Positions 57,725-64,000 of a stretch of 64,000 nt of DNA are shown piece after piece. Position 1 is the first letter of the stretch; every line of letters begins with the position of its first letter. This stretch comes from JABDOU01 sp041567895 (lineage in GTDB: Bacteria > Actinomycetota > Acidimicrobiia > Spongiisociales > SHLN01). Below the pieces are notes generated by a model, which was not told the origin of the DNA, did not search any database, and saw only the letters and a program-made list of their open reading frames with translations. The translations under genes and the position numbers were made by a program. The stretch spans positions 1 through 64,000 of the forward strand of contig JBFGAX010000002.1 of the NCBI GenBank assembly GCA_041567895.1, written 5' to 3'.

Positions 57725-58864
57725 CTATCCCCTGCCGCAGCTGTCCGGGCTGTAAATCCCGGTAACGATGCCTTCGGCCTCGTTGGACGTCACGGGTCCC
57801 CATAACAGGAGTTGCCCGTCGCTTGGCCTCCACAATTGGAAAATGACGCCGTCTTCCGGATCCTGGACGAATTGAACTCTGAGCGAAGAATATGTGTTTT
57901 TGAGCGAAGCGACCGTGTCGCCCAACTTCACGCCGCTGATGGTCGAGAGCCCCGATGGCTCACCCTCGAAATTCAGGTCGGTTCGATAGCTGCGAAATGC
58001 ACGAACTCCATCTGACCCCTCGACCCCCACGATGATCAATTGTCCGTAGCGCACCGTATGGATTGTCGAGCCCGCACACGTCCCGTATTGTCCGGCGGAC
58101 TCGATGGGACCAACGACTTCTGCCGGAGGTCCGAGAGACGCTGCGAGCCGCGCTGCGACGAAATCGAACTCGACATCGAAGTCGAACTCGCCAAGTCCGA
58201 ATGCACCCATCCCGAGATCACCAACCGGAATGGGGTCGCCGATCGGTGCGATCGTTCGTGCGGGAATGGTGGTAGGCGGGAGGGTCGTCGTCGTTGTGAC
58301 CGTCGTCGGCACCGCGACCGTGGCCGGCGGAGATGATGTGCTCGTCGTCGATTGCACCGTGTTGCCGAGCACATCTACCGATCGGTCCGGGCCCGTGAGT
58401 ACGCGGGTGATACCCAATACCGCTATCGCCGACACGACCAGAGCTGCCAGCACGGCATTGAGGGAGATAGGGGCCGGCGTGTATTGCCGGGGGATGGATC
58501 CCATGTCGGTGACTTCCGCCGGGTCTTCGGGGTTCCAAAGCAGTTCGTCATCGTCCGGGTCCAGCAATTGCTGATAGATGGCCGGAATGCTCGATGTCGT
58601 CTCCGCGGTTGTGTCCGCGGTCGGGTCAGCGCTCGTCCCTGCGCGATGATCCCGGATGCCACCCTCGAGTTCCCTCCGGGCTCCCGCCATGGCGGGTTCT
58701 CTCGTCGCAGCCCAGGAGGTGCCACAGGACGCGCATTTCCGCAAGCCCGTCAAGCGGGCTTGCTCGCAGTTGTCACAGGAGGCGGGTGGTGCGTAGCCAC
58801 ATGCCGTGCAGGCATCCGCCGATGACTCAGAAGGACCGGCACAAACCGGACAGCGAATCGTCAC
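57725..58864 (-). CDS. Zinc-ribbon membrane protein with Thr-rich stalk and unknown extracellular domain
   Basis: This encodes 379 residues from a GTG at 58864, supported by a leaderless promoter. The N-terminus carries three Cys pairs (CPVC, CTAC, CDNC) and a fourth (CASC), forming two zinc ribbons. A cytoplasmic linker leads to one hydrophobic helix (about 130-152). A Thr/Pro-rich stalk follows (about 165-205). The outer domain of about 170 residues (AARLAASLGPPAEVVGPIESAGQYGTCAGSTIHTVRYG, VKLGDTVASLKNTYSSL) has one Cys pair. The unit GDTVASLKxxY recalls small secreted sensor domains, but no family is assigned. It is convergent with rmlA. Confidence 0.8.
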   Translation of the reverse strand: MTIRCPVCAGPSESSADACTACGYAPPASCDNCEQARLTGLRKCASCGTSWAATREPAMAGARRELEGGIRDHRAGTSADPTADTTAETTSSIPAIYQQLLDPDDDELLWNPEDPAEVTDMGSIPRQYTPAPISLNAVLAALVVSAIAVLGITRVLTGPDRSVDVLGNTVQSTTSTSSPPATVAVPTTVTTTTTLPPTTIPARTIAPIGDPIPVGDLGMGAFGLGEFDFDVEFDFVAARLAASLGPPAEVVGPIESAGQYGTCAGSTIHTVRYGQLIIVGVEGSDGVRAFRSYRTDLNFEGEPSGLSTISGVKLGDTVASLKNTYSSLRVQFVQDPEDGVIFQLWRPSDGQLLLWGPVTSNEAEGIVTGIYSPDSCGRG

Positions 58865-58870
58865 GGCCAA

Positions 58871-58876
58871 AGGTTA
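58871..58876 (-). promoter_or_regulatory. Leaderless -10 element of the zinc-ribbon membrane protein gene
   Basis: On the minus strand TAACCT ends exactly six bases before the GTG at 58864. Confidence 0.5.
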
Positions 58877-58928
58877 TGCCGGTTTTTGCACTTTACGTGC
58901 CTTTGTTTGGCCGGTTCTTGCTCGCAGG

Positions 58929-60944
58929 TCAGTCGAGCTGGGCGGCGAGGATCTTCGGATCCGACACCGGCGCCTGACAAGCGAACTGACGGCAAACATA
59001 CGCCAGCGCTCCATCGTCGGGTTGTCCCTTGCCTGCGAGAAGGGGAACGATCCTCTCATCTTCGTCGCTCCTCCGAAGCGCCAGCACCACGTTCGGTCGG
59101 AATCTCTGCCATATGACGTCGGACAGGGGACGCGTCGGAGATCCGGTGATTGCAACCTCGAGGTTGTCGTCGTCGACCGTGTACTGAACGGCCAGGAGGT
59201 GTCCCACGGCCGTCGGATGCCGATTCATCAATTCCGCCCCGGCCCGCAAGATTGCATCCTGGGCAACCAGCCGGTCAGATCTTCCGGACAGCAAATACGA
59301 GATGTGAAGCGCTTCGGCTGCGAGGCTGTTGCCTGATGCCGAGGGGTTGTCCATGGCATCGGTCGGCCGTGTTATGAGCTCTTCCGCGTCGGAACCGGTT
59401 GCATAGAACCCGGCGTCGTCACGGAAGAGGCGCAGCATGTCGTCTATGAGCGTTTCGGCCTCCATGTACCAGGTCGTGTTACCGGTTGCCTGATAGAGCG
59501 TCAACAAGCCGAGGGCGTAACCGCCGTAGTCCTCCAGAACAGCGAGCGGTCCCGGAGTTCCCCGGCGCCACGTTCGGTAGAGCCTCCCATCCGCCCGACG
59601 ACAATGTTCCAGTATGAATGTGGCGTTACGTTCAGCGGCCGCGAGGTAGTCGGGTTTGTTCAGCACTGCGCCTGCTTCAGCCAGAGCCCGGATGGCCAAG
59701 CCGTTCCACGCCACCACCACCTTGTCGTCCAGGCCGGGTCGCTGACGCCGGCTGCGGGCAGCAAGAAGGGCCTGCTTTGCTTCGGTGATGATGGCATCGA
59801 TCTCGTCGGTGGAAAGGCCGGCAGTGGTTGCGAGGTCTTCGCTCGCGACAGCCCGATGGAGAATGTTGCTCCCCTCGAAATTTCCTTCGGGACTGACCCC
59901 GAAGTAGCCGGCCATGAGGTCGGTGTTATCTCGCACGATATCGGCGAATTCGGTCGCCGTGAACACGTAGAACTTTCCCTCCTCACCCTCTGAATCGGCG
60001 TCCTCTGACGTCGCGAAACCGCCACCCGGTAATCCAAGGTCCTGCAGGATGTATTCGAGCGTCTCCTGTGCGACCCGAAGAAAGTCCTGGCGGTCGACGA
60101 CCTGGCCTGCCCTGAGATACAGGCGCGCGAGATTGGCGTTGTCGTACAGCATCTTTTCAAAATGCGGCACGAGCCAGATCCGATCAACGGCATAGCGCGC
60201 AAATCCTCCGCCGAGATGATCGTAGATACCGCCATCGGCCATTTTTTCGAGCGTCAGTGTCAGGGCGTTCCATGCTTCGGGCGCCCACTCCTTTGATCCG
60301 GCTCGCAGCAGGAACTCGAGGTTGGGGGGCTGCGGGAATTTGGGAGCGCCTCCGAATCCGCCATAGGTATGGTCCAGATTCTCGAGATGGGTCCGGTAGG
60401 CCCTCTCGAGCGCGGATGGATCGACGAGGCCGACGCTTGGCGAGACGGCGGTTCCAACGGCAGCCGTCAAACTTGCTGCCTGGTCCTCGAGGTCACCGCG
60501 ACGGTTTTCCCACGCCTCGGCGACACTCGCCAGAACGCGGGGGAAGCCGGCGTGACCGGGTCGATCTTCGGGCGGGTAATACGTGCCTGCGAAGAAGGGT
60601 TTCCCGTCGGGAGTCGCAAAGACTGTCATCGGCCAGCCTCCGTGCCCGGCAAGCGCCTGCAGCGCGGTCATGTAGATGGCGTCGATGTCGGGACGTTCTT
60701 CACGATCTACTTTGATATTCACGAACCAACGGTTCATCAGTTCGGCGATGGTCGGGTTCTCGAACGACTCGCGCTCCATGACATGACACCAATGACAGGC
60801 TGCGTAGCCGACTGAGAGCAGAATCGGACGATCCTCTTGTTTCGCGCGATCGAGTGCCTCCGAGCCCCATGGGTACCAGTCGACGGGGTTGTCTTTGTGT
60901 TGAAGCAAATAGGGTGAGGATTCGTGTGCGAGGCGATTTGACAT
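58929..60944 (-). CDS. Thioredoxin-domain protein of the DUF255 / YyaL (SSP411) family
   Basis: This encodes 671 residues, the normal length. The N-terminal thioredoxin-like domain starts SNRLAHESSPYLLQHKDNPVDWYPW. It carries the conserved CHWCHVM motif (Cys50, Cys53), DREERPDID and GHGGWPMTVF. The rest is an (alpha/alpha)6-like region with ATSEDADSEGEEG and the family NGLAIRALAEAG segment. The biochemical function of YyaL proteins is not established; a redox or N-acyl-sugar related role has been discussed. A GGAAG ribosome-binding site precedes the ATG. Confidence 0.93.
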   Translation of the reverse strand: MSNRLAHESSPYLLQHKDNPVDWYPWGSEALDRAKQEDRPILLSVGYAACHWCHVMERESFENPTIAELMNRWFVNIKVDREERPDIDAIYMTALQALAGHGGWPMTVFATPDGKPFFAGTYYPPEDRPGHAGFPRVLASVAEAWENRRGDLEDQAASLTAAVGTAVSPSVGLVDPSALERAYRTHLENLDHTYGGFGGAPKFPQPPNLEFLLRAGSKEWAPEAWNALTLTLEKMADGGIYDHLGGGFARYAVDRIWLVPHFEKMLYDNANLARLYLRAGQVVDRQDFLRVAQETLEYILQDLGLPGGGFATSEDADSEGEEGKFYVFTATEFADIVRDNTDLMAGYFGVSPEGNFEGSNILHRAVASEDLATTAGLSTDEIDAIITEAKQALLAARSRRQRPGLDDKVVVAWNGLAIRALAEAGAVLNKPDYLAAAERNATFILEHCRRADGRLYRTWRRGTPGPLAVLEDYGGYALGLLTLYQATGNTTWYMEAETLIDDMLRLFRDDAGFYATGSDAEELITRPTDAMDNPSASGNSLAAEALHISYLLSGRSDRLVAQDAILRAGAELMNRHPTAVGHLLAVQYTVDDDNLEVAITGSPTRPLSDVIWQRFRPNVVLALRRSDEDERIVPLLAGKGQPDDGALAYVCRQFACQAPVSDPKILAAQLD

Positions 60945-61196
60945 CGGACTTCCAGGGTGGGAAAACCAAGACTATGGTTTGTCGGCGTCACATACGAAGG
61001 CAATCCGCAGCTGAATGAGGAACATCTGCGGACCCCCCTGGGGAGGTTGCTTCGGTTGGTCTCTGGCCTGAGCTGGAAAGCGAACAACCTGAAGGGGCCT
61101 TCACAAGATGGCGATCGTGTGGCATAGTGAAAAGCCGAGGCTGGACTTCCCCGCAGGTTCAACCTGGCACCATCAGGCTGAGGAGGATGAAGCCGT
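60945..61196 (+). other. 252-bp upstream region of the sigma-factor gene
   Basis: This contains the CCGCAG/CTGCGG hairpin around 61008-61035 and a nine-pair helix between GGTTGCTTCG and CGAACAACC (about 61046-61089). A good promoter is at 61100-61128. The hairpins lie upstream of that promoter, so they would be transcribed only from a more distal start. Confidence 0.5.
61100..61128 (+). promoter_or_regulatory. Sigma-70-type promoter of the sigma-factor gene
   Basis: TTCACA (61100-61105), 17 bases, CATAGT (61123-61128). This predicts a 5' untranslated region of about 60 bases before the ATG at 61197, preceded by a GAGGAGG ribosome-binding site. Confidence 0.6.
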
Positions 61197-62405
61197 ATGG
61201 CGAGTAGAACGCTGAGCTCTGCGACGAAAACCGCGGCTAAAAAGCCCAAATCCACGGAGGGCGGCCCCGCCGGGAAGACCAACGGCAGCTCAACCAATGG
61301 CGCCCCAAACGGCAGCAGTGGGAACGCCAAATCCCGAACCCAGGGCTCCAACGGTGCAGGAGCCAATGGATCGGGAGTAAACGGTGGACGGGCGAAGAAT
61401 GGAGGCCGTACGAAGCTGGCCAGGTCGTCGCTTGCCAACCCGCCGCTCGGAAAGCCGCCGGTGTCCAAGAATGAGAGCAAACTCACGGATGATCGGGGAC
61501 GCCTCACAACCGATCTCGTAAGCCAGTACCTCACCGCAATCGGCGAGTACGACCTTCTCACCGCTGAGCTCGAAGTTGAATTCGCTCAGAAGATCGAAGC
61601 CGGACAAACTGCGGCGGACCGCCTCGAATCGAACGAATTCAAAGGCAAGAAGGAAGAAGTCGAACTGCGTCGGCTGGTCCGCCTCGGCGCACACGCCAAG
61701 TCGGACTTCCTCACGGCCAACCTGCGACTTGTCGTCGCAAACGCGAGAAGATACGCAAACACATCCGGCATCGACTTTCTCGACCTGATTCAGGAAGGCA
61801 ACCTCGGTCTCATCCGCGCCGTGGAAAAGTTCGATTGGCGAAAAGGCTTCAAGTTCTCGACGTACGCCACGTGGTGGATCCGTCAGGCGATTACGAGGGC
61901 AATCGCAGACAAATCTCGCACCGTACGCATCCCTGTTCACCTCCACGACACCCTGGCAGCGGTCCGTGCTGCTCAGGCCAGCTTGAAAGCCGAGTACGGG
62001 CGTGACCCCAATCCGGCCGAGATAGCCGAAGAAGCAGGCGTTACGGTCGACAAAGTCGAGTTGGCTCTGGCAGTCGCCGACACGGTCTCTCTCGAGCAAC
62101 CGGTCGGCGAAGATGGTGCACAGCTCGGTGATTTCATTGAGGACCTGGATGCTGTCGATCCGATGCGGGCGACTGAAGAAATGGACATTGCGAGCAATCT
62201 CCGCAAGTCGATTGGTCGCCTCCCCGAACGGGAAGGAAAGATTCTCGCCCTTCGATATGGATTCCACGACGGCGTGCCCCGCACGCTCGAAGAAATCGGC
62301 GAGGAATTCAACCTGACTCGTGAGCGGATCCGTCAGCTCGAAAAGCTCGCGCTCTGCCGGCTTCGTCATCCGAGCTTCGGTATTCGGGAACAGGATCTGG
62401 TTTAG
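61197..62405 (+). CDS. Primary-type RNA polymerase sigma factor
   Basis: This encodes 402 residues. The first 95 residues are low-complexity, rich in Asn, Gly, Ser and Lys, and take the place of a classical region 1.1. Region 1.2 is LTTDLVSQYLTAIGEYDLLTAELEVEFAQKI. Region 2 has LDLIQEGNLGLIRAVEKFDWRKGFKFSTYATWWIRQAITRAI. Region 3 has RDPNPAEIAEEAGVT, and region 4 ends with the HTH TLEEIGEEFNLTRERIRQLEKLAL. The strict match in 2.4 and 4.2 suggests recognition of TTGACA/TATAAT-like promoters. It could be the housekeeping SigA or a close SigB-type paralogue; the window cannot decide. Confidence 0.93.
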   Translation: MASRTLSSATKTAAKKPKSTEGGPAGKTNGSSTNGAPNGSSGNAKSRTQGSNGAGANGSGVNGGRAKNGGRTKLARSSLANPPLGKPPVSKNESKLTDDRGRLTTDLVSQYLTAIGEYDLLTAELEVEFAQKIEAGQTAADRLESNEFKGKKEEVELRRLVRLGAHAKSDFLTANLRLVVANARRYANTSGIDFLDLIQEGNLGLIRAVEKFDWRKGFKFSTYATWWIRQAITRAIADKSRTVRIPVHLHDTLAAVRAAQASLKAEYGRDPNPAEIAEEAGVTVDKVELALAVADTVSLEQPVGEDGAQLGDFIEDLDAVDPMRATEEMDIASNLRKSIGRLPEREGKILALRYGFHDGVPRTLEEIGEEFNLTRERIRQLEKLALCRLRHPSFGIREQDLV

Positions 62406-62416
62406 ATCTACCGGTT

Positions 62417-63628
62417 CTAGACGCCCGCTCTCAGAGCATCCACCGGTTCGAGTGATGCTGCGCGGAGGCTCGGGTAGACGCCTGCTATGAGACCAACTGC
62501 CGCGCCGACCCCAGGAGCGGCGAGCGGAACCCATGCATCGAGAACGGGAGTCCACTGGTTGTAGGCAGAGGCTCCGACGATTGCCAGCACTCCTGCTGAA
62601 GCGCCGATGACGCCGCCGATCAGACCCATGAGAAGGCTCTCGAACAGGAACTGGCGAGCGATATGTCGGCGCCCGGCACCCAGAGCCCGCCTGAGGCCGA
62701 TCTCCCCGATTCGTTCGATGACCGATACCAGAACCACATTTGCGATTCCGATCGCGCCGACGAGCAACGTGATGCCGCCCAGAACGAGGAACAATGAGTT
62801 GACGTCTTCCTCGACCACCTGGCGGACTTCCCGGGGATCGCGAGCAGTTCTCGCTTCGAGCAAATCCGGGTTATTCGGCGCCAGGGCGATGGGCGCCTGG
62901 CGCGCTATCAGTTGATTTGCCCCGATGACGGTGTCAACGTGGACTTCGGCCGGGGCTCCGAGATCGTACAGTTCTCGTGCGGTACCGTCCGGAATCACCA
63001 CAGCTGACAGCAATGACGGCTCCCTGGCCACATCGTCGATGATGCCGATAACCGAGAATATGCGTTCTCCGATCTTGATCGCAGGTTGCTGATCGACCCT
63101 CGTCAGATTCAACCGGTTCGCTACACCCGGCCCGATGACGGCGACCGGATCCGCCCGGTTGCTGTGGCCCTCGTCGAAGAAACGGCCGGTTGCAATCGTC
63201 CCGCGGACGGACGCGAGGAGATCCGCAGAGGCCGCATACACACTGAAGCTGAATTCGGTTTGCCGAAGCGGGTCGTTGAACGGAACCGCCGATATCAGGC
63301 CGTCGACCGGTACCTGGCTCAGGGTCGCTGCGGCCGCGACCCCATTCAGCCTGGAAAGTCGGGCACCTGCGTCCCATGGAATCACACTCTGACGTCGTGC
63401 ACCCGGTTGCGAAACCGGCTCTATCAGTACTTCGGTCTGAGCAAGCGCATCAAACCGTGTCACGATCTGATTTCCGGCAGTCTTCGCGATGCCGAGGGTT
63501 GCGACAAGAGTCCCGACTCCGAGCGCGGTCCCAAGAATCGTCAGTATCGCGCGTCCTGGACGCGAAAACAGACCGGCAATCGATTCGCCTACCAGGTCGA
63601 CAAAGGAAAAACGTGAACCGGCGATCAT
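62417..63628 (-). CDS. MacB/FtsX-like ABC transporter permease
   Basis: This encodes 403 residues with the MacB architecture: helix 1 near the N-terminus (RAILTILGTALGVGTLVATLG), a periplasmic MacB_PCD-type domain of about 220 residues, and three C-terminal FtsX helices (FLVLGGITLLVGAIGIANVVLVSV and following, with EIGLRRALGA). Its ATG overlaps the stop of the ATP-binding gene. Such pairs export peptides, antibiotics or lipoproteins, or transduce force to the cell wall. The substrate is unknown. It is convergent with the sigma-factor gene, 11 bases between stops. Confidence 0.92.
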   Translation of the reverse strand: MIAGSRFSFVDLVGESIAGLFSRPGRAILTILGTALGVGTLVATLGIAKTAGNQIVTRFDALAQTEVLIEPVSQPGARRQSVIPWDAGARLSRLNGVAAAATLSQVPVDGLISAVPFNDPLRQTEFSFSVYAASADLLASVRGTIATGRFFDEGHSNRADPVAVIGPGVANRLNLTRVDQQPAIKIGERIFSVIGIIDDVAREPSLLSAVVIPDGTARELYDLGAPAEVHVDTVIGANQLIARQAPIALAPNNPDLLEARTARDPREVRQVVEEDVNSLFLVLGGITLLVGAIGIANVVLVSVIERIGEIGLRRALGAGRRHIARQFLFESLLMGLIGGVIGASAGVLAIVGASAYNQWTPVLDAWVPLAAPGVGAAVGLIAGVYPSLRAASLEPVDALRAGV

Positions 63629-64000
63629 GCGTACTCCGTCAGGAGCCCATCGATGATGTTGACGGTTCTCGGAGCCCTCGCTGACACAGCTTCGTCGTGG
63701 GTGATGACCACCAGCGTGAGTCCGTCAACTCGATGAAGGTCCTCGAAAAGTTCCATGATCGATTCCGTTGTTGCCGAGTCGAGGTTCCCCGTCGGTTCGT
63801 CGCACAGAAGCACGCTCGGCGAATGTGCGATCGCTCTCGCGATTGCGACCCGTTGGCGTTCGCCGCCGGAAAGGCGATCGGGTCGGAAATCGATCCGGTG
63901 CCCAAGGCCGACACGTTCGAGGGCGGCGATCGCCCGGGGCTTGCGTTCGGCGCGCGGGATTCTGTTGTAGATCTGGCCTACGACGACGTTGTCGAGGACG
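63625..64000 (-). CDS. ABC transporter ATP-binding protein (MacB/LolD type), truncated by the window end
   Basis: Only the C-terminal ~124 residues are inside the window; the frame is open to base 64000. The signature motif is LSGGERQRVAIARA. Walker B is VLLCDEPTGNLDS and the switch His is in VVITHDEA. Walker A lies outside the window. The D-loop and PTGNLDS match the LolD/MacB subfamily, as expected for the permease it overlaps. The preceding segment VLDNVVVGQIYNRIPRAERK is the usual region after the Q-loop. Confidence 0.92.
   Translation of the reverse strand, partial: VLDNVVVGQIYNRIPRAERKPRAIAALERVGLGHRIDFRPDRLSGGERQRVAIARAIAHSPSVLLCDEPTGNLDSATTESIMELFEDLHRVDGLTLVVITHDEAVSARAPRTVNIIDGLLTEYA

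Noticed and set aside
61290..62555. 421-codon open frame opposite the sigma-factor gene
   Set aside because: Antisense of a highly conserved sigma factor, no domain or start signal.
1..64000. Selenoprotein gene in this window to match the tRNA-Sec
   Set aside because: No gene family here is split by an in-frame TGA at an expected Cys/Sec position. The catalytic CHWC of the DUF255 protein uses ordinary Cys codons.

Overview
The window looks like a chromosomal segment of a high-GC actinobacterium, probably of the class Acidimicrobiia. This is an inference, not a phylogenetic test. It rests on GC-rich codon use, frequent GTG and TTG starts, a wax-ester synthase/DGAT gene, an F420-type luciferase-like oxidoreductase, Flp/Tad pilus genes, a caa3-type oxidase operon, and many genes with an actinobacterial leaderless promoter (TANNNT ending six bases before the start codon). 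There are no insertion sequences, CRISPR arrays, rRNA genes or prophage genes. The content is mostly core metabolism with patches of lineage-specific secreted and membrane proteins.

Layout. 1-7.6 kb: cell-surface proteins (a truncated DUF11-type repeat protein, a small secreted protein, a gamma-glutamyltransferase homologue and a 1171-residue SdrD-B-like protein with an LPATG anchor). 7.7-12.5 kb: purF-purM overlap, convergent with an lnt-like gene that lacks the expected catalytic cysteine, then a divergent inositol-monophosphatase-family gene. 12.5-17.1 kb, minus strand: TadG/TadE, an ICMT-like methyltransferase, and a cystathionine-beta-synthase-like/cystathionine-gamma-synthase pair. 17.2-20 kb: PolX, then an ArsR/SRPBCC pair. 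20-24.3 kb: a two-cupredoxin lipoprotein, a structured RNA-like region ending in an intrinsic terminator, a DUF4331 protein with WDGDG repeats, and NAD(P)H-hydrate epimerase. 24.2-30.8 kb: gpsA overlapping a WS/DGAT gene (storage lipid), a lipoprotein, an acyl-CoA dehydrogenase, a sirtuin and a lipoprotein serine protease. 30.9-34.3 kb: a complete TRAP transporter ending in a strong bidirectional terminator. 34.3-42.1 kb: an ASCH-like protein, a DEAD-box helicase with an overlapping unknown gene, dodecin, an alkyltransferase-like protein, an ACT-domain protein, a large acyl-CoA dehydrogenase, an LLM oxidoreductase and a cyclophilin. 42.1-50.4 kb: a Thr-rich stalk protein, a cytoplasmic hybrid histidine kinase, a BON-LysM protein, a second WDGDG-repeat protein fused to a glycoside-hydrolase-like domain, tRNA-Sec (UCA) directly abutting moeA, an HTH-acidic-TM protein and a TauE/SafE permease. 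50.5-54.6 kb: caa3 oxidase coxB-A-C-D. 55.6-64 kb: rmlB-rmlA, a zinc-ribbon membrane protein, a DUF255 thioredoxin-domain protein, a primary-type sigma factor and a MacB-like ABC exporter cut by the window end.

How the parts may work together. GpsA plus WS/DGAT and two acyl-CoA dehydrogenases suggest neutral-lipid storage and turnover. tRNA-Sec next to moeA suggests a link to a molybdenum selenoenzyme such as formate dehydrogenase encoded elsewhere; no selenoprotein is visible here. The most notable signals are the repeated leaderless promoter architecture, the tRNA-Sec/moeA junction (tRNA 3' processing would leave a leaderless moeA mRNA), the unidentified structured RNA near 21.2-21.4 kb, and the Cys-to-Ser change in the Lnt homologue. 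I did not find a clear anti-phage or otherwise wholly new multi-gene system.
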